9,832 bases of DNA from Bathymodiolus brooksi thiotrophic gill symbiont (lineage in GTDB: Bacteria; Pseudomonadota; Gammaproteobacteria; PS1; Pseudothioglobaceae): positions 1 to 9,832 of the forward strand of contig NZ_CAHJWD020000123.1 of assembly GCF_903642095.1 (NCBI RefSeq). Reading direction: 5' to 3'. The position numbers were made by a program, and so were the translations under genes. Shown here piece after piece: positions 1-6,700 of the stretch. The notes beneath the pieces were generated by a model. The model saw only the letters and a program-made list of their open reading frames with translations. It ran no database searches and was not told where the DNA came from. How positions within the stretch are numbered: the first letter of the stretch is position 1; every line of letters begins with the position of its first letter.

Positions 1-59
1 CTCGGCTGGAATTTTCTGAGGCTCGTCGTGCTATCGCAAAATCAGTATGTATGGGGTAG
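1..59 (+). CDS. 3' end of an unidentified reading frame, truncated by the window edge
   Basis: Frame 3 is open from the left edge to a TAG at 57-59 and gives 18 codons ending in ARRAIAKSVCMG. The segment is too short to assign to a family. The next ORF continues in exactly the same frame directly after this TAG. So this is either the tail of a separate upstream gene or the upstream part of one gene broken by an amber codon. The other two frames look less protein-like: one reads a cysteine run and the other stops early. Confidence 0.25.
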   Translation, partial: RLEFSEARRAIAKSVCMG

Positions 60-269
60 TTGTTGTTGCCAAAATTTGTAATTAATGAGCTTGAAAAATT
101 AGAAAGTGAATTGTGGGACGAGGATTTTAGAGCTGAGGATCAGCAATATACTCCACATACTCACGAAGGGGAAGAGGCTAGAGCTGAATATGCACAAAAC
201 ATAGGTTTTATTGTAAAACCAAGATTGGATGCAATAATTGAGTATGCTCGTAACGACTTAAAGGGTTAA
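60..269 (+). CDS. Small acidic hypothetical protein, 67-69 aa
   Basis: I do not recognise this protein. It is soluble in character and acidic, with a Glu/Asp-rich stretch (ELWDEDFRAED), a THEGEEARAEYA segment and a C-terminal helix-like IIEYARNDLKG. No signal peptide, membrane segment or metal motif is visible. There is no in-frame ATG; the only possible starts are three consecutive TTG codons at 60, 63 and 66. TTG 66 has a GGGGT a few bases upstream that could act as a weak ribosome binding site. The codon just before TTG 60 is the TAG ending the upstream frame, so this may be the 3' half of a gene interrupted by a stop. The decayed M48 gene that follows shows that this part of the chromosome is degrading. 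Confidence 0.4.
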   Translation: MLLPKFVINELEKLESELWDEDFRAEDQQYTPHTHEGEEARAEYAQNIGFIVKPRLDAIIEYARNDLKG

Positions 270-310
270 CAAACGACTCCACTAGAAATTTTTTTTATTG
301 TCATCTTTAT

Positions 311-665
311 TTACAGAAAAAATTGTATGTTACAGGAGGTAAATGTATTATTAAATTTTCCGATATAACGCATAAAATCTCACTAAAAGATGCCGATATA
401 AGATATTGACTTGGCATTGACTGAGATGAGTTATGTACGGAAATATGAAAGTGAAGCGGATTTATTTGCTTTTGAAAAGATGTTAATATCTAGCATTAGC
501 CCACAATCATTTATTAATATTATGAAGCGTATTGCTTCTAATAAAACTATCGCTAATGATAAACGCTAAACAGATTATTTTGCTTCCCATTCAAATATTG
601 TTGAGTGTAACAAGATGGTAAAAAAAACATATTGTGCCACTAAACCTCTGTGTAAATATAAATAA
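311..665 (+). pseudogene. Remnant of an M48-family zinc metallopeptidase gene
   Basis: Two blocks of one gene appear to be joined by an internal deletion. From about 323 to 397, frame 2 reads LYVTGGKCIIKFSDITHKI and then SLKDADIRY, ending at a TGA (407-409). This resembles the small N-terminal beta domain of membrane-type M48 peptidases. From 402, frame 3 reads DLALTEMSYVRKYESEADLF, then AFEKMLISSISPQSFINIMK. This matches the C-terminal part of the M48 catalytic domain, with the third zinc ligand as the first Glu of ESEAD. A TAA at 567-569 interrupts this frame, and it resumes without shift as TDYFASHSNIVECNKMVKK, the usual C-terminal DYxxxHP-like block, up to a TAA at 663-665. The membrane segments and the HExxH motif that should lie between the blocks are absent. 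A strong Shine-Dalgarno-like AGGAGG at 334-339 leads only to a 3-codon ORF. The C-terminal assignment is firm; the N-terminal one is less so. Confidence 0.7.
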
Positions 666-715
666 CCGTTAAAATACTGGTTTTCTCATCATTTTTATTT
701 ATACAAAGGCTTTTT

Positions 716-1354
716 ATGGGTGTTGACTTGATTAAGTTAAGGCGTGAATTTACCAGTAATGGTATTTCTCGTATTGAGTTGGACAGTAACCCTTTTGTGC
801 AATTTAAAATGTGGATGACGCAAGCCATTGATGCTGAATTGACTTTGCCAAATGCTATGAGTTTGGCGACCAGTGATAAGGATGGGGTGGGTATTAGAAC
901 GGTTTTATTGAAAACATTTGATGAGAATGGGTTTGTATTTTTTACGAATTATAATTCTAAAAAAGCTAAGCAATTAGACAACAATCCAAGTGCTGCTTTG
1001 TTATTTCCATGGTTGGATTTGGAGCGTCAAGTTAAAATCTCTGGCACAGTGGAAAGGGTCTCTACTATGGAATCCATTAAATATTTTTCCTCCAGACCTA
1101 AAGAGTCTCAACTGGGTGCTTGGGCATCAGCACAATCATCAAGATTGAGTTCAAGGCAAGTGCTATTGTCCGAGTTCAGGGCAATGAAACGCAAATTCAA
1201 CAAAGGCGAAGTGCCTTTACCTGATTTTTGGGGTGGTTATCGCATAGTGCCAACCACAATTGAATTTTGGCAAGGTAGGGAAAATCGCTTACACGACCGT
1301 TTTGTTTATACCAAAAGTGGCAATATATGGGAAATTAGTCGTTTAGCGCCCTGA
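716..1354 (+). CDS. pdxH: Pyridoxamine/pyridoxine 5'-phosphate oxidase
   Basis: This FMN-dependent cytoplasmic enzyme oxidises pyridoxamine or pyridoxine 5'-phosphate to pyridoxal 5'-phosphate, the last step of vitamin B6 synthesis and salvage. It has 212 residues, against 218 in E. coli, and is collinear throughout. Visible signatures are RTVLLK (61-66) and [10 protein letters not shown] (77-86) in the FMN-binding split barrel, QSSRLSSR (140-147), [10 protein letters not shown] (167-176), and the C-terminal signature [14 protein letters not shown] (182-195), whose RLHDR carries the Arg and His that hold the substrate phosphate and pyridine. It ends in the typical RLAP. The ATG at 716 is preceded by AAAGG at suitable spacing and starts at the family-typical place, just before LRREF. 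The gene stands alone on its strand between the M48 remnant and a convergent aroE, whose end it overlaps by 20 nt. I could not pick a convincing promoter. Confidence 0.97.
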   Translation: MGVDLIKLRREFTSNGISRIELDSNPFVQFKMWMTQAIDAELTLPNAMSLATSDKDGVGIRTVLLKTFDENGFVFFTNYNSKKAKQLDNNPSAALLFPWLDLERQVKISGTVERVSTMESIKYFSSRPKESQLGAWASAQSSRLSSRQVLLSEFRAMKRKFNKGEVPLPDFWGGYRIVPTTIEFWQGRENRLHDRFVYTKSGNIWEISRLAP

Positions 1355-2150
1355 TTGTTTTAATGACTACCTGAGTTTCAGGTTGTTTATCGGTCCAAAA
1401 TTTAAAAGCAGCAGCGGCCTGTTCAACCAACATACCTAATCCGTCAAATACCATGGATGCCTGATTGGCTTTTGCCCAGTCCATAAAAGGGGTTTGCCGC
1501 CCATACATTAAATCGTAGCAAATCGCATTATTTGCAACACCAGCAGCAATGTTTGGCATTTGTCCATCAAGTGAAGCACTGGTAGCGTTAATGATAATAT
1601 CAACAGGGTCGTCGCCGTTAATTTTCTCCAAACCAAAGCCACAGGTTTTACCAAATTTGGCAAAATCTTTAGCGAGTTGCTTTGCTTTAGAGGCGGTGCG
1701 ATTGGCGATTATTATTTGTGCAGGCTGTTGTTGCAATAAGGGCAGTAAAATGCCACGAGTTGCACCACCTGCACCTAGGATTAACACAACCTTATTGTGT
1801 AAATCAATGTTTAGGTTTTGAGTTAAGTCGTTTACCAAGCCAATGCCATCGGTATTTTCACCTATTAACTCATTGCCATCAACTTTAATGGTATTAACTG
1901 CCCCTGCAGTTTGAGCATTGATTGAGCGTTTAGTAGCCAAATCAAAGGCGTTCATTTTAAAGGGGACGGTAATATTGAAACCATTGGCACCTAGGTTGAT
2001 AAAGTTTTGTGCCACTTGCGAAAACCCATCAATTGGCGCTAGTATTTTGCTGTATTCAATCTGCACACCAGTTTGTTGTGCAAATAAAGCATGAATTTTA
2101 GGCGATAAACTGTGTTCAATAGGGTTGCCAAAAACAGCAAATTTATACAT
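1335..2150 (-). CDS. aroE: Shikimate dehydrogenase (NADP+)
   Basis: This enzyme reduces 3-dehydroshikimate to shikimate with NADPH, the fourth step towards chorismate, aromatic amino acids and folate. From the chosen start it is 271 residues, against 272 in E. coli. Shikimate-binding signatures are [10 protein letters not shown] with Ser14 and Ser16, TVPFK with the catalytic Lys65, and ENTDGIG with the catalytic Asp101. The NADP Rossmann loop is GAGGA (126-130) and the ribose-phosphate-binding motif is NRTASK. The C-terminal half ends with [15 protein letters not shown] place the start at 2150 because the family begins immediately before YxFAVFGNP. An in-frame ATG at 2174 would add eight residues that homologs lack. 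Neither start has a strong Shine-Dalgarno sequence. The 2150 ATG lies in ATGTATAA, overlapping the rne stop by 8 nt, so translation is probably coupled to rne. Confidence 0.96.
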   Translation of the reverse strand: MYKFAVFGNPIEHSLSPKIHALFAQQTGVQIEYSKILAPIDGFSQVAQNFINLGANGFNITVPFKMNAFDLATKRSINAQTAGAVNTIKVDGNELIGENTDGIGLVNDLTQNLNIDLHNKVVLILGAGGATRGILLPLLQQQPAQIIIANRTASKAKQLAKDFAKFGKTCGFGLEKINGDDPVDIIINATSASLDGQMPNIAAGVANNAICYDLMYGRQTPFMDWAKANQASMVFDGLGMLVEQAAAAFKFWTDKQPETQVVIKTIRALND

Positions 2151-4224
2151 CGCTGTCTTGGCTTTTGTTTCCATTATTAGGCTTGGACTCTGGTTTGCTG
2201 GTATTGCCTGCCTGAACCTTTGGTTTTTCTTCGCTTGTTGTTTTAACAGGATTTATTTTTGTTGGTGTTGCTTGCGTCTGCGATTTTAAATTTGTATCTT
2301 TAGGGGCTATATTTTTTGATTTTTCCTGAGGGATTTCCTTTGGTTTTTGTGGTTTATTTTGTGGATTGCTTGGCGTTTTATTTGGCACTTTATTATTTTG
2401 TGTCTTGTTATTTTTCGGTTTGTTTTGTTGTTGCTTATTTTGCACTTTATTTTGATTGCGATTTCTATTGCGATTTTGATTGCGATTTCTATTGCGATTT
2501 TGGTTTTTATTAGGTTGTTTTTTACCTGATTTCTTTTTCTTTCCCTTTTCACCTAATCCAAATATTGATTTAATCATACCCACTAAAGAAAATGAAGGCT
2601 TAGCCTCAACTTTCTTTTGGTTAGGCTTGCGTGTGGTCGGGTGATTGCTGTTAATAGCGGCAACTTCTGTGTTATTTTCAAGTCCATTTTCAGCAAGATT
2701 GTATTGTGGTTTAGAAATACCTTGATAACTTTTGTGGCTTGATTTTTTAGACTTCGTTTGTTTGTTAATGCTGAAGTTTGGAAATTGCATGTAGGGATTG
2801 GGCAATAAAGTGATTTTCACCTGATATTTGTCTTCTAATTGACCAATATCATTGCGTTTTTCGTTGAGTAAATAGGTGATAACATCAACACTGGATTGAA
2901 TGGTTATTTTTTGCGTTTGATTGGAAGTGTTACAGCCATCTCCAAGTTGCCTTAAAATGCTTAACGCTAGATTTGGAACGGTTGGCACCGTGCCACGACC
3001 ATCGCAGGAAGGGCAAGTTTTTTCTACTGATTCCGCTACCGAACTCATTAAGCGCTGCCTTGACATTTCTAGCAAACCGAAGCGTGAAATCGTACCAATT
3101 TGGATGCGAGCACGGTCTGAGCTCGTGGCTTTTTCCATTGCTTTTTCAATGGCTTTTCGATGCTCCTCAGAAATCATATCGATAAAGTCAATTACCACCA
3201 AGCCACCGATATCACGCAGTTGTAACTGCACAGCGATTTCTTTGGCAGCTTCTAAATTCGTGCTATAAGCAGTTTCCTCAATGTCAGCACCTTTGGTAGC
3301 GCGTGCAGAGTTGATGTCAATAGCCGTTAGTGCTTCAGTAGGGTCAAAGACAATGGTTGCACCTGTACGCAGAGACACTTCACGCTCAAACACACTTTTT
3401 ACTTGTGATTCAACATCCATATGGCTAAATAAAGACTGCCCAGAAGCATCAAATTGCTTAATACGATCTATGTAGTGTGGCAGGACGAAACTAACAAATT
3501 CTTTGGCACTTTGAAAAGTTGCCAAATCATCAATAATGACACTATCTGTATCTTCTCTCAGATAATCACGCAGTGTGCGAATCATAATATCACTTTCTTG
3601 ATAAATTAAGAAAGGTGCTTTACGATTTTCTGCGGCAGTGTTAATGGAATTCCACAATTCTGATAAGTAGTCAACCTCCCATTGTAATTCTTCTAAATTT
3701 TTCCCTGCACCCGCTGTTCGGATAATCAAACCTGAGTCTTTAGGCATAACAATTTTGCCAATAATCTCTTTCAATGATTGCCTATCTGTTGAGGTAATTT
3801 GTCTAGAAATGCCGTTACTCTTTGAGTTGTTTGGCGTCAAAATCATATAAGCACCAGCCAAGTTGGTATAAGTGCTTAATGCAGCACCTTTGTTACCCCG
3901 CTCTTCTTTTTCAACTTGGACAATAATTTCTTGCCCTTCTTTTAAAACATCGGAAATGGTTAGTTTATCCCCCGAGGCTTCAGCATTTTCTTTTAATGTT
4001 TCGGCTACTTCTTTAAACGGTAAGAAGCCTTGTTTCTCTTTACCGTAATCAACAAAGGCAGCTTCTAGGGATTGCTCAACTCTAGAAATTCTCCCTTTGT
4101 AAATATTGCCTTTATTTTTTTGATTAAGACTGGTCTCTATATTGAGAGAAGTCAGTTTTTTATTTTTTACAATTGCAACTCTAATTTCTTCAGAGTGCGT
4201 CGCATTGATTAGTATATGATTCAT
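2143..4224 (-). CDS. rne: Ribonuclease E
   Basis: This endoribonuclease cleaves AU-rich single-stranded RNA and drives mRNA decay and rRNA/tRNA processing. The N-terminal half aligns with E. coli without net gaps: S1 domain about 36-120 (NIYKGRISRVEQSLEAAFVD), DNase I-like catalytic domain with the Mg-binding Asp303 (AIDINSARAT) and Asp346 (GLVVIDFIDM), and the zinc-link CPSC (Cys404, Cys407) that joins subunits into dimers. The start MNHILINATHSEEIRVAI matches the E. coli start, with AGGACT just upstream. After residue 520 the sequence is low-complexity. FSLVGMIKSIFGLG (545-558), followed by KGKKKKSGKK, looks like the amphipathic membrane-anchoring segment A. Then comes an Asn/Arg/Gln/Lys/Pro-rich tail containing NRNRNRNQ repeats. 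At 693 aa it is much shorter than the 1061-aa E. coli enzyme, but the membrane segment and basic tail argue for RNase E rather than RNase G. aroE follows with an 8-nt overlap. Confidence 0.97.
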   Translation of the reverse strand: MNHILINATHSEEIRVAIVKNKKLTSLNIETSLNQKNKGNIYKGRISRVEQSLEAAFVDYGKEKQGFLPFKEVAETLKENAEASGDKLTISDVLKEGQEIIVQVEKEERGNKGAALSTYTNLAGAYMILTPNNSKSNGISRQITSTDRQSLKEIIGKIVMPKDSGLIIRTAGAGKNLEELQWEVDYLSELWNSINTAAENRKAPFLIYQESDIMIRTLRDYLREDTDSVIIDDLATFQSAKEFVSFVLPHYIDRIKQFDASGQSLFSHMDVESQVKSVFEREVSLRTGATIVFDPTEALTAIDINSARATKGADIEETAYSTNLEAAKEIAVQLQLRDIGGLVVIDFIDMISEEHRKAIEKAMEKATSSDRARIQIGTISRFGLLEMSRQRLMSSVAESVEKTCPSCDGRGTVPTVPNLALSILRQLGDGCNTSNQTQKITIQSSVDVITYLLNEKRNDIGQLEDKYQVKITLLPNPYMQFPNFSINKQTKSKKSSHKSYQGISKPQYNLAENGLENNTEVAAINSNHPTTRKPNQKKVEAKPSFSLVGMIKSIFGLGEKGKKKKSGKKQPNKNQNRNRNRNQNRNRNRNQNKVQNKQQQNKPKNNKTQNNKVPNKTPSNPQNKPQKPKEIPQEKSKNIAPKDTNLKSQTQATPTKINPVKTTSEEKPKVQAGNTSKPESKPNNGNKSQDSDV
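2454..2501 (-). repeat. rne: Two perfect 24-bp tandem repeats inside the RNase E tail
   Basis: The plus strand carries two identical, adjacent 24-bp units at 2454-2477 and 2478-2501, each beginning GATTGCGATTTCTATTGCGA. Each unit contains a near-repeat of its own half, GATTGCGATTT followed by CTATTGCGATTTT. In the rne frame the array encodes an 8-residue period, RNRNRNQN, twice. The unit is a multiple of three, so copy-number changes would lengthen or shorten the basic tail without a frameshift. Confidence 0.95.
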
Positions 4225-4265
4225 GATTAAGTCCTGTAATGAGACTTTTTTTCATACATAGAAAA

Positions 4266-4288
4266 CCAACGAGGCTATGCCGAGTTGG
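4266..4288 (-). promoter_or_regulatory. Hairpin near the rne start
   Basis: On the plus strand the segment reads CCAAC-GA-GGC-TAT-GCC-GA-GTTGG: two stems of 5 and 3 bp separated by a symmetric 2x2 internal loop and closed by a 3-nt loop. In the rne mRNA it is CCAAC-UC-GGC-AUA-GCC-UC-GUUGG followed by UUUUC. It begins about 40 nt upstream of the rne start codon. It is the most GC-rich piece of the leader and so stands out from its surroundings. It could be an autoregulatory hairpin or a weak pause site. The trailing U run is too short for a confident terminator call. Confidence 0.4.
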
Positions 4289-4427
4289 GTTTAAAATTTG
4301 TTTTATTTTGAGTTGCATGGTATTTCAAAAATCTGCTTCCTTTTTCGTTTTTTACAAGGTTATTCACTCATGTAATTAATTATTTAATAAAACAATGAAC
4401 AGTTATTATTTTTTCTATATAGCAAAA

Positions 4428-4455
4428 AAGCCAGATGATAGTTATGTATTGGCTT
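4428..4455 (-). terminator. Terminator-like hairpin inside the rne leader (possible attenuator)
   Basis: On the minus strand AAGCCA pairs with TGGCTT across a 16-nt loop, and the descending arm runs into a T tract (TGGCTTTTTTGC). A 6-bp stem with a long loop is weak for an intrinsic terminator. Its position, about 200 nt before the rne start and downstream of the candidate promoter, would fit an attenuator. It could also be chance in AT-rich DNA. Confidence 0.3.
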
Positions 4456-4536
4456 GCACCCAAAAACATTTAATTTTTTTAATTGATATAATTTTATCAA
4501 TATAATTTTTAATTCTGTTTACATTTAACGGACGCA

Positions 4537-4565
4537 ATTATAACATAGAGGTCTTTGTATAAAAA
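4537..4565 (-). promoter_or_regulatory. rne: Candidate sigma-70 promoter for rne
   Basis: Reading the minus strand, there is a perfect -10 TATAAT (plus 4542-4537) followed by TGCGTCCG, a GC-rich discriminator. It lies 17 bp from a weak -35 TTTTTA (plus 4565-4560). It is the best promoter-like sequence upstream of rne in this AT-rich gap. The -35 hexamer lies inside the outer end of repeat copy A, whereas the -10 is in unique DNA. No other perfect -10 with a GC discriminator was found in the gap. Confidence 0.5.
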
Positions 4566-4697
4566 TAAATAATTATTGATAATTCGCTTTTAATTTACTT
4601 GGAATTTTTTTAAATCCAGCCTTGATTGCTAGAGTAAGGATTGATAAGCGGGCAAAAATTAAATTCTATTCATTGTCCACATTTACGCAAAGGCTCC
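4548..4697. repeat. MITE-like dispersed repeat, copy A (degenerate)
   Basis: About 150 bp that matches copy B (5452-5618) end to end in the same orientation. The outer left end GAGGTCTTTGTATAAA corresponds to GAGGCTTGCATAAA. The next 39 bases align without gaps at 25 identities. The core TTTAAATCCAGCCTT is shared exactly, as is GGGCAAAAATT, and the right end ATTTACGCAAAGGCTCC corresponds to ATTTATGCAAAGGTCTC. The inner palindrome seen in copy B has decayed here. The element encodes nothing. It fills the space between the SDR stop and the rne promoter. Confidence 0.65.
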
Positions 4698-4707
4698 ATA
4701 TAAAAAA

Positions 4708-5427
4708 TTACTGATTTAAAGTGCGTCCACCATCTACACTAATAATTTGACCAGTAATATAAGGTGAATTTGCTAAAAATAAAACGGTATTGGCGATATC
4801 CTCTGGGTTACCTTGCTTGTTTAAAGGTATTTTATCAAGCATTTTATTTTTTTGCTCAATGTTGAGTTCAGCTGCATTTTCTGGCCAAAGAATAGAGCCG
4901 GGGGCAACGCCACAAACACGAATATCAGGCGCCAATTCTTTTGCTAGTGTTTTTGTCATCATTTCAATGCCTGCTTTTGAGATGTTATAAATCGCATGAT
5001 TTTTTAGTGGCCGTTGTGCGTGAATATCAACAATATTGATAATACACCCATGTTTTTTTGATAATGTTGCTGCTAGAGATTGAGACAGAAAAAATGGTGC
5101 CATTAAGTTACTATCAATGATTTTATGCCAATCGTTTTCACTGGTATTTTGTAAGGGTGTTGGGTAAAAAACTGAGGCGTTGTTTACCAAAATATCTAAT
5201 TGCTTAATGGCAGTTGTTAGTGTTTTTAACGCTTGGGTGTCTGTCAGTTCTGCTTGTGCAAGCGTGGCAGAGTTGATGCGTATTTGGTTAAGTTCATCCG
5301 CCAAGGTTTGTGCTTCTGTGCCAGAATGTCGATAGTGGATAATGACATTGTAACCGTGTGCATGTAGTGTTTTTGTAATTTGTGCGCCGATGCGTTGTGC
5401 GCCACCTGTAATTAAGGCTGTTTTCAT
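4708..5427 (-). CDS. Pteridine reductase-type short-chain dehydrogenase (FolM/PTR1-like)
   Basis: An NADPH-dependent SDR of 239 residues, probably reducing dihydropterins or dihydrofolate. The cofactor motif TGGAQRIG (7-14) carries the Arg typical of NADPH-preferring pteridine reductases, followed by HYRHSG and NNAS (82-85). The catalytic region reads NIVDIHAQRPLKNHAIYNIS with Asp134, Tyr147 and Lys151. Asp where classical SDRs have Ser, together with the following IHAxRPL, is characteristic of the PTR1 group. APGSILWPE (175-183) and the terminal VDGGR complete the match. The longer ORF starts at 5478 or 5466, but the added residues come from the end of repeat copy B and precede the normal family start MKTALITGG, so I use 5427. 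GGAA lies about 14 nt upstream, a distant ribosome site. The gene is divergent from the MidA gene. Enteric FolM is more distant, so no symbol is given. Confidence 0.94.
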   Translation of the reverse strand: MKTALITGGAQRIGAQITKTLHAHGYNVIIHYRHSGTEAQTLADELNQIRINSATLAQAELTDTQALKTLTTAIKQLDILVNNASVFYPTPLQNTSENDWHKIIDSNLMAPFFLSQSLAATLSKKHGCIINIVDIHAQRPLKNHAIYNISKAGIEMMTKTLAKELAPDIRVCGVAPGSILWPENAAELNIEQKNKMLDKIPLNKQGNPEDIANTVLFLANSPYITGQIISVDGGRTLNQ

Positions 5428-5451
5428 ATAAAATAGCGTTCCAATGAATCT

Positions 5452-5618
5452 TAAAGAGGCTTGCATAAATATGAACAATCATCAAAAATCCACTTTCCAC
5501 CCACTTGGCGATTTCTTTAAATCCAGCCTTAGTCTTGCTACGACAAAATTTAAAGAAATCGCCAATTGGGCAAAAATTGAATTTTGTTAATCATCCATAT
5601 TTATGCAAAGGTCTCTTA
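5452..5618. repeat. MITE-like palindromic repeat, copy B (best preserved)
   Basis: An imperfect inverted repeat of about 165 bp. The inner stem is perfect over 18 bp: TTGGCGATTTCTTTAAAT (5505-5522) against its reverse complement at 5548-5565, around a 25-nt loop. The stem then continues with one mismatch and four more pairs. The outer ends also mirror each other: GGCTTGCATAAATATG at 5458-5473 against CATATTTATGCAAAGG at 5596-5611, with the flanking TTAAAGAG and CTCTTAAAG also related. The intervening arms are diverged but recognisable (ATCATCAAAAATC versus GATTTTTG-like sequence). It fills nearly the whole gap between the divergent SDR and MidA genes. No transposase is present, and the element resembles a non-autonomous MITE or a large REP-type palindrome. 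Confidence 0.8.
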
Positions 5619-6700
5619 AAGAAATTATTAAAAACACCATTATACAAAAATCTAAGCCAATTGGGTTTGATGAATTTATGGATTTGGCATTATATTATCC
5701 AGCCAAGGGGTATTACAGTGGCGGTATGCAAAAATTTGGTGAGCAAGGGGATTTTATTACCGCACCTGAAACTTCGGATTTGTTTGGTTTTTGTTTGGCA
5801 CGCCAATGCACACAAATATTAGATGGCACCAACGATATATTGGAATTTGGTGCAGGTAGCGGGGTGTTGGCAGCACAGGTTTTGTTTGAATTGGGGCGTT
5901 TGGGGCAGTTGCCAAAAAACTATTACATATTAGAACTTAGTGCTGAATTACAACAAAGACAACAAGACACAATTGCTAAAATTTTGCCAGAATTAATGGA
6001 TAGAGTGGTTTGGTTGAATGGTTTGCCAGAAAATTTTTCAGGCGTGGTGATTGCGAATGAAGTGCTAGATGCAATGCCAGCAAAACGCTTGATTTATCAA
6101 GCAGGGAAATTCAAAGAATTGGGGGTAGATTGTCAAAATGATGCCTTAGTATGGCAGACAAAAAGCATTTATAACAACGATAAGATGCGCCTACCTACTG
6201 AAGTTACACAGGGTTATATCACCGAAGTAAATGAAAGGGCGATAGCTTGGGTTGAAAGTTTGAGCGAAACTATGGATAAAGGCTTAGTGCTGTTAATTGA
6301 TTACGGCATAGGCAGAGAGGAATATTTTCATCCACAACGAGGTGCTGGCACACTTAGATGTTATTACCAGCACAAGGCGAGTGAAAATCCATTTGTGCAT
6401 ATTGGCAAACAGGATATTACCACCTCCGTTAATTTTTCTGATATTGCTGAGGCGGCAGAGCGGGGTGGTTTTGAGGTTCAGGGTTATGCAACGCAAGCAC
6501 TGTTTTTAATTTCTTTGGGCATTGATGAATATCTGTTAGCAGAGCAAGAAACAGATAAGCGTGCCAGTTTGGCGCAACAAGTTAAGCAACTGGTGTTACC
6601 GAGTGCAATGGGCGAGAGTTTTAAAGTTTTGGCATTGGTAAAAGATACTCAAGTAGAGTTACAAGGCTTTAAAGAACAAAATTTATTGCATAAATTATAA
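5603..6700 (+). CDS. MidA-family SAM-dependent methyltransferase (COG1565, NDUFAF7-like)
   Basis: A 365-residue member of the family that includes mitochondrial NDUFAF7, which methylates an arginine of complex I subunit NDUFS2. The bacterial role is not settled; a substrate among respiratory proteins is an inference. Seen in order: the N-terminal family block FMDLALYYPAKGYYSGG (25-41) and GDFITAPETSDLFG (49-62), the SAM-binding loop LEFGAGSG (80-87), ILELSAELQQRQ (109-120), and VIANEVLDAMPAKR (149-162). The start is the first in-frame ATG after a stop codon (TAA at 5588-5590). It lies inside the right end of repeat copy B and has no recognisable Shine-Dalgarno sequence. The family block begins about 20 residues in, so the start is plausible. 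No promoter is obvious other than sequence within the repeat. Confidence 0.93.
   Translation: MQRSLKEIIKNTIIQKSKPIGFDEFMDLALYYPAKGYYSGGMQKFGEQGDFITAPETSDLFGFCLARQCTQILDGTNDILEFGAGSGVLAAQVLFELGRLGQLPKNYYILELSAELQQRQQDTIAKILPELMDRVVWLNGLPENFSGVVIANEVLDAMPAKRLIYQAGKFKELGVDCQNDALVWQTKSIYNNDKMRLPTEVTQGYITEVNERAIAWVESLSETMDKGLVLLIDYGIGREEYFHPQRGAGTLRCYYQHKASENPFVHIGKQDITTSVNFSDIAEAAERGGFEVQGYATQALFLISLGIDEYLLAEQETDKRASLAQQVKQLVLPSAMGESFKVLALVKDTQVELQGFKEQNLLHKL

Larger units (their letters stand above)
4225..4530 (-). promoter_or_regulatory. rne: Long 5' leader of rne, likely site of RNase E autoregulation
   Basis: If transcription starts just downstream of the -10 at 4537-4542, rne mRNA has a leader of about 300 nt. 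This is similar in scale to the 361-nt E. coli rne leader, through which RNase E controls its own message (established knowledge for enterics). I see no ORF of interest in it on either strand. It is AT-rich, has AU-rich single-stranded stretches of the kind RNase E cuts, and contains two better hairpins at 4428-4455 and 4266-4288, listed separately. No sequence match to the enteric hp2 element is claimed. Confidence 0.45.

Noticed and set aside
343..354. AGGAGG followed by ATG, an apparently strong translation start
   Set aside because: The ORF is only three codons (ATG TAT TAT TAA); the Gly-Gly codons belong to the M48 remnant read in another frame.
2151..2174. Upstream ATG of aroE adding eight residues (METKAKTA)
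   Set aside because: Family alignment starts at the ATG of YKFAVFGNP; the extra residues lie within the 3' end of rne and have no ribosome site of their own.
2307..2552. ORFs on both strands rich in Ile/Lys or Phe/Tyr over the rne tail
   Set aside because: Shadow frames produced by the repetitive low-complexity DNA of the RNase E tail.
2921..3475. Plus-strand ORFs of 64-115 codons opposite rne
   Set aside because: Antisense shadows of the conserved catalytic domain; no homology or start signals.
4428..4455. Hairpin considered as a terminator for the SDR gene
   Set aside because: It lies beyond the candidate rne promoter and about 250 nt after the SDR stop, so it fits the rne leader better.
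5428..5500. N-terminal extensions of the SDR ORF, and an alternative minus-strand frame starting at 5500
   Set aside because: The sequence comes from the repeat end and the family starts at MKTALITGG; the other frame overlaps the SDR with no homology.
5505..5822. Plus-strand 105-codon ORF overlapping the MidA start
   Set aside because: It begins within the palindromic repeat and continues as an out-of-frame shadow of MidA.
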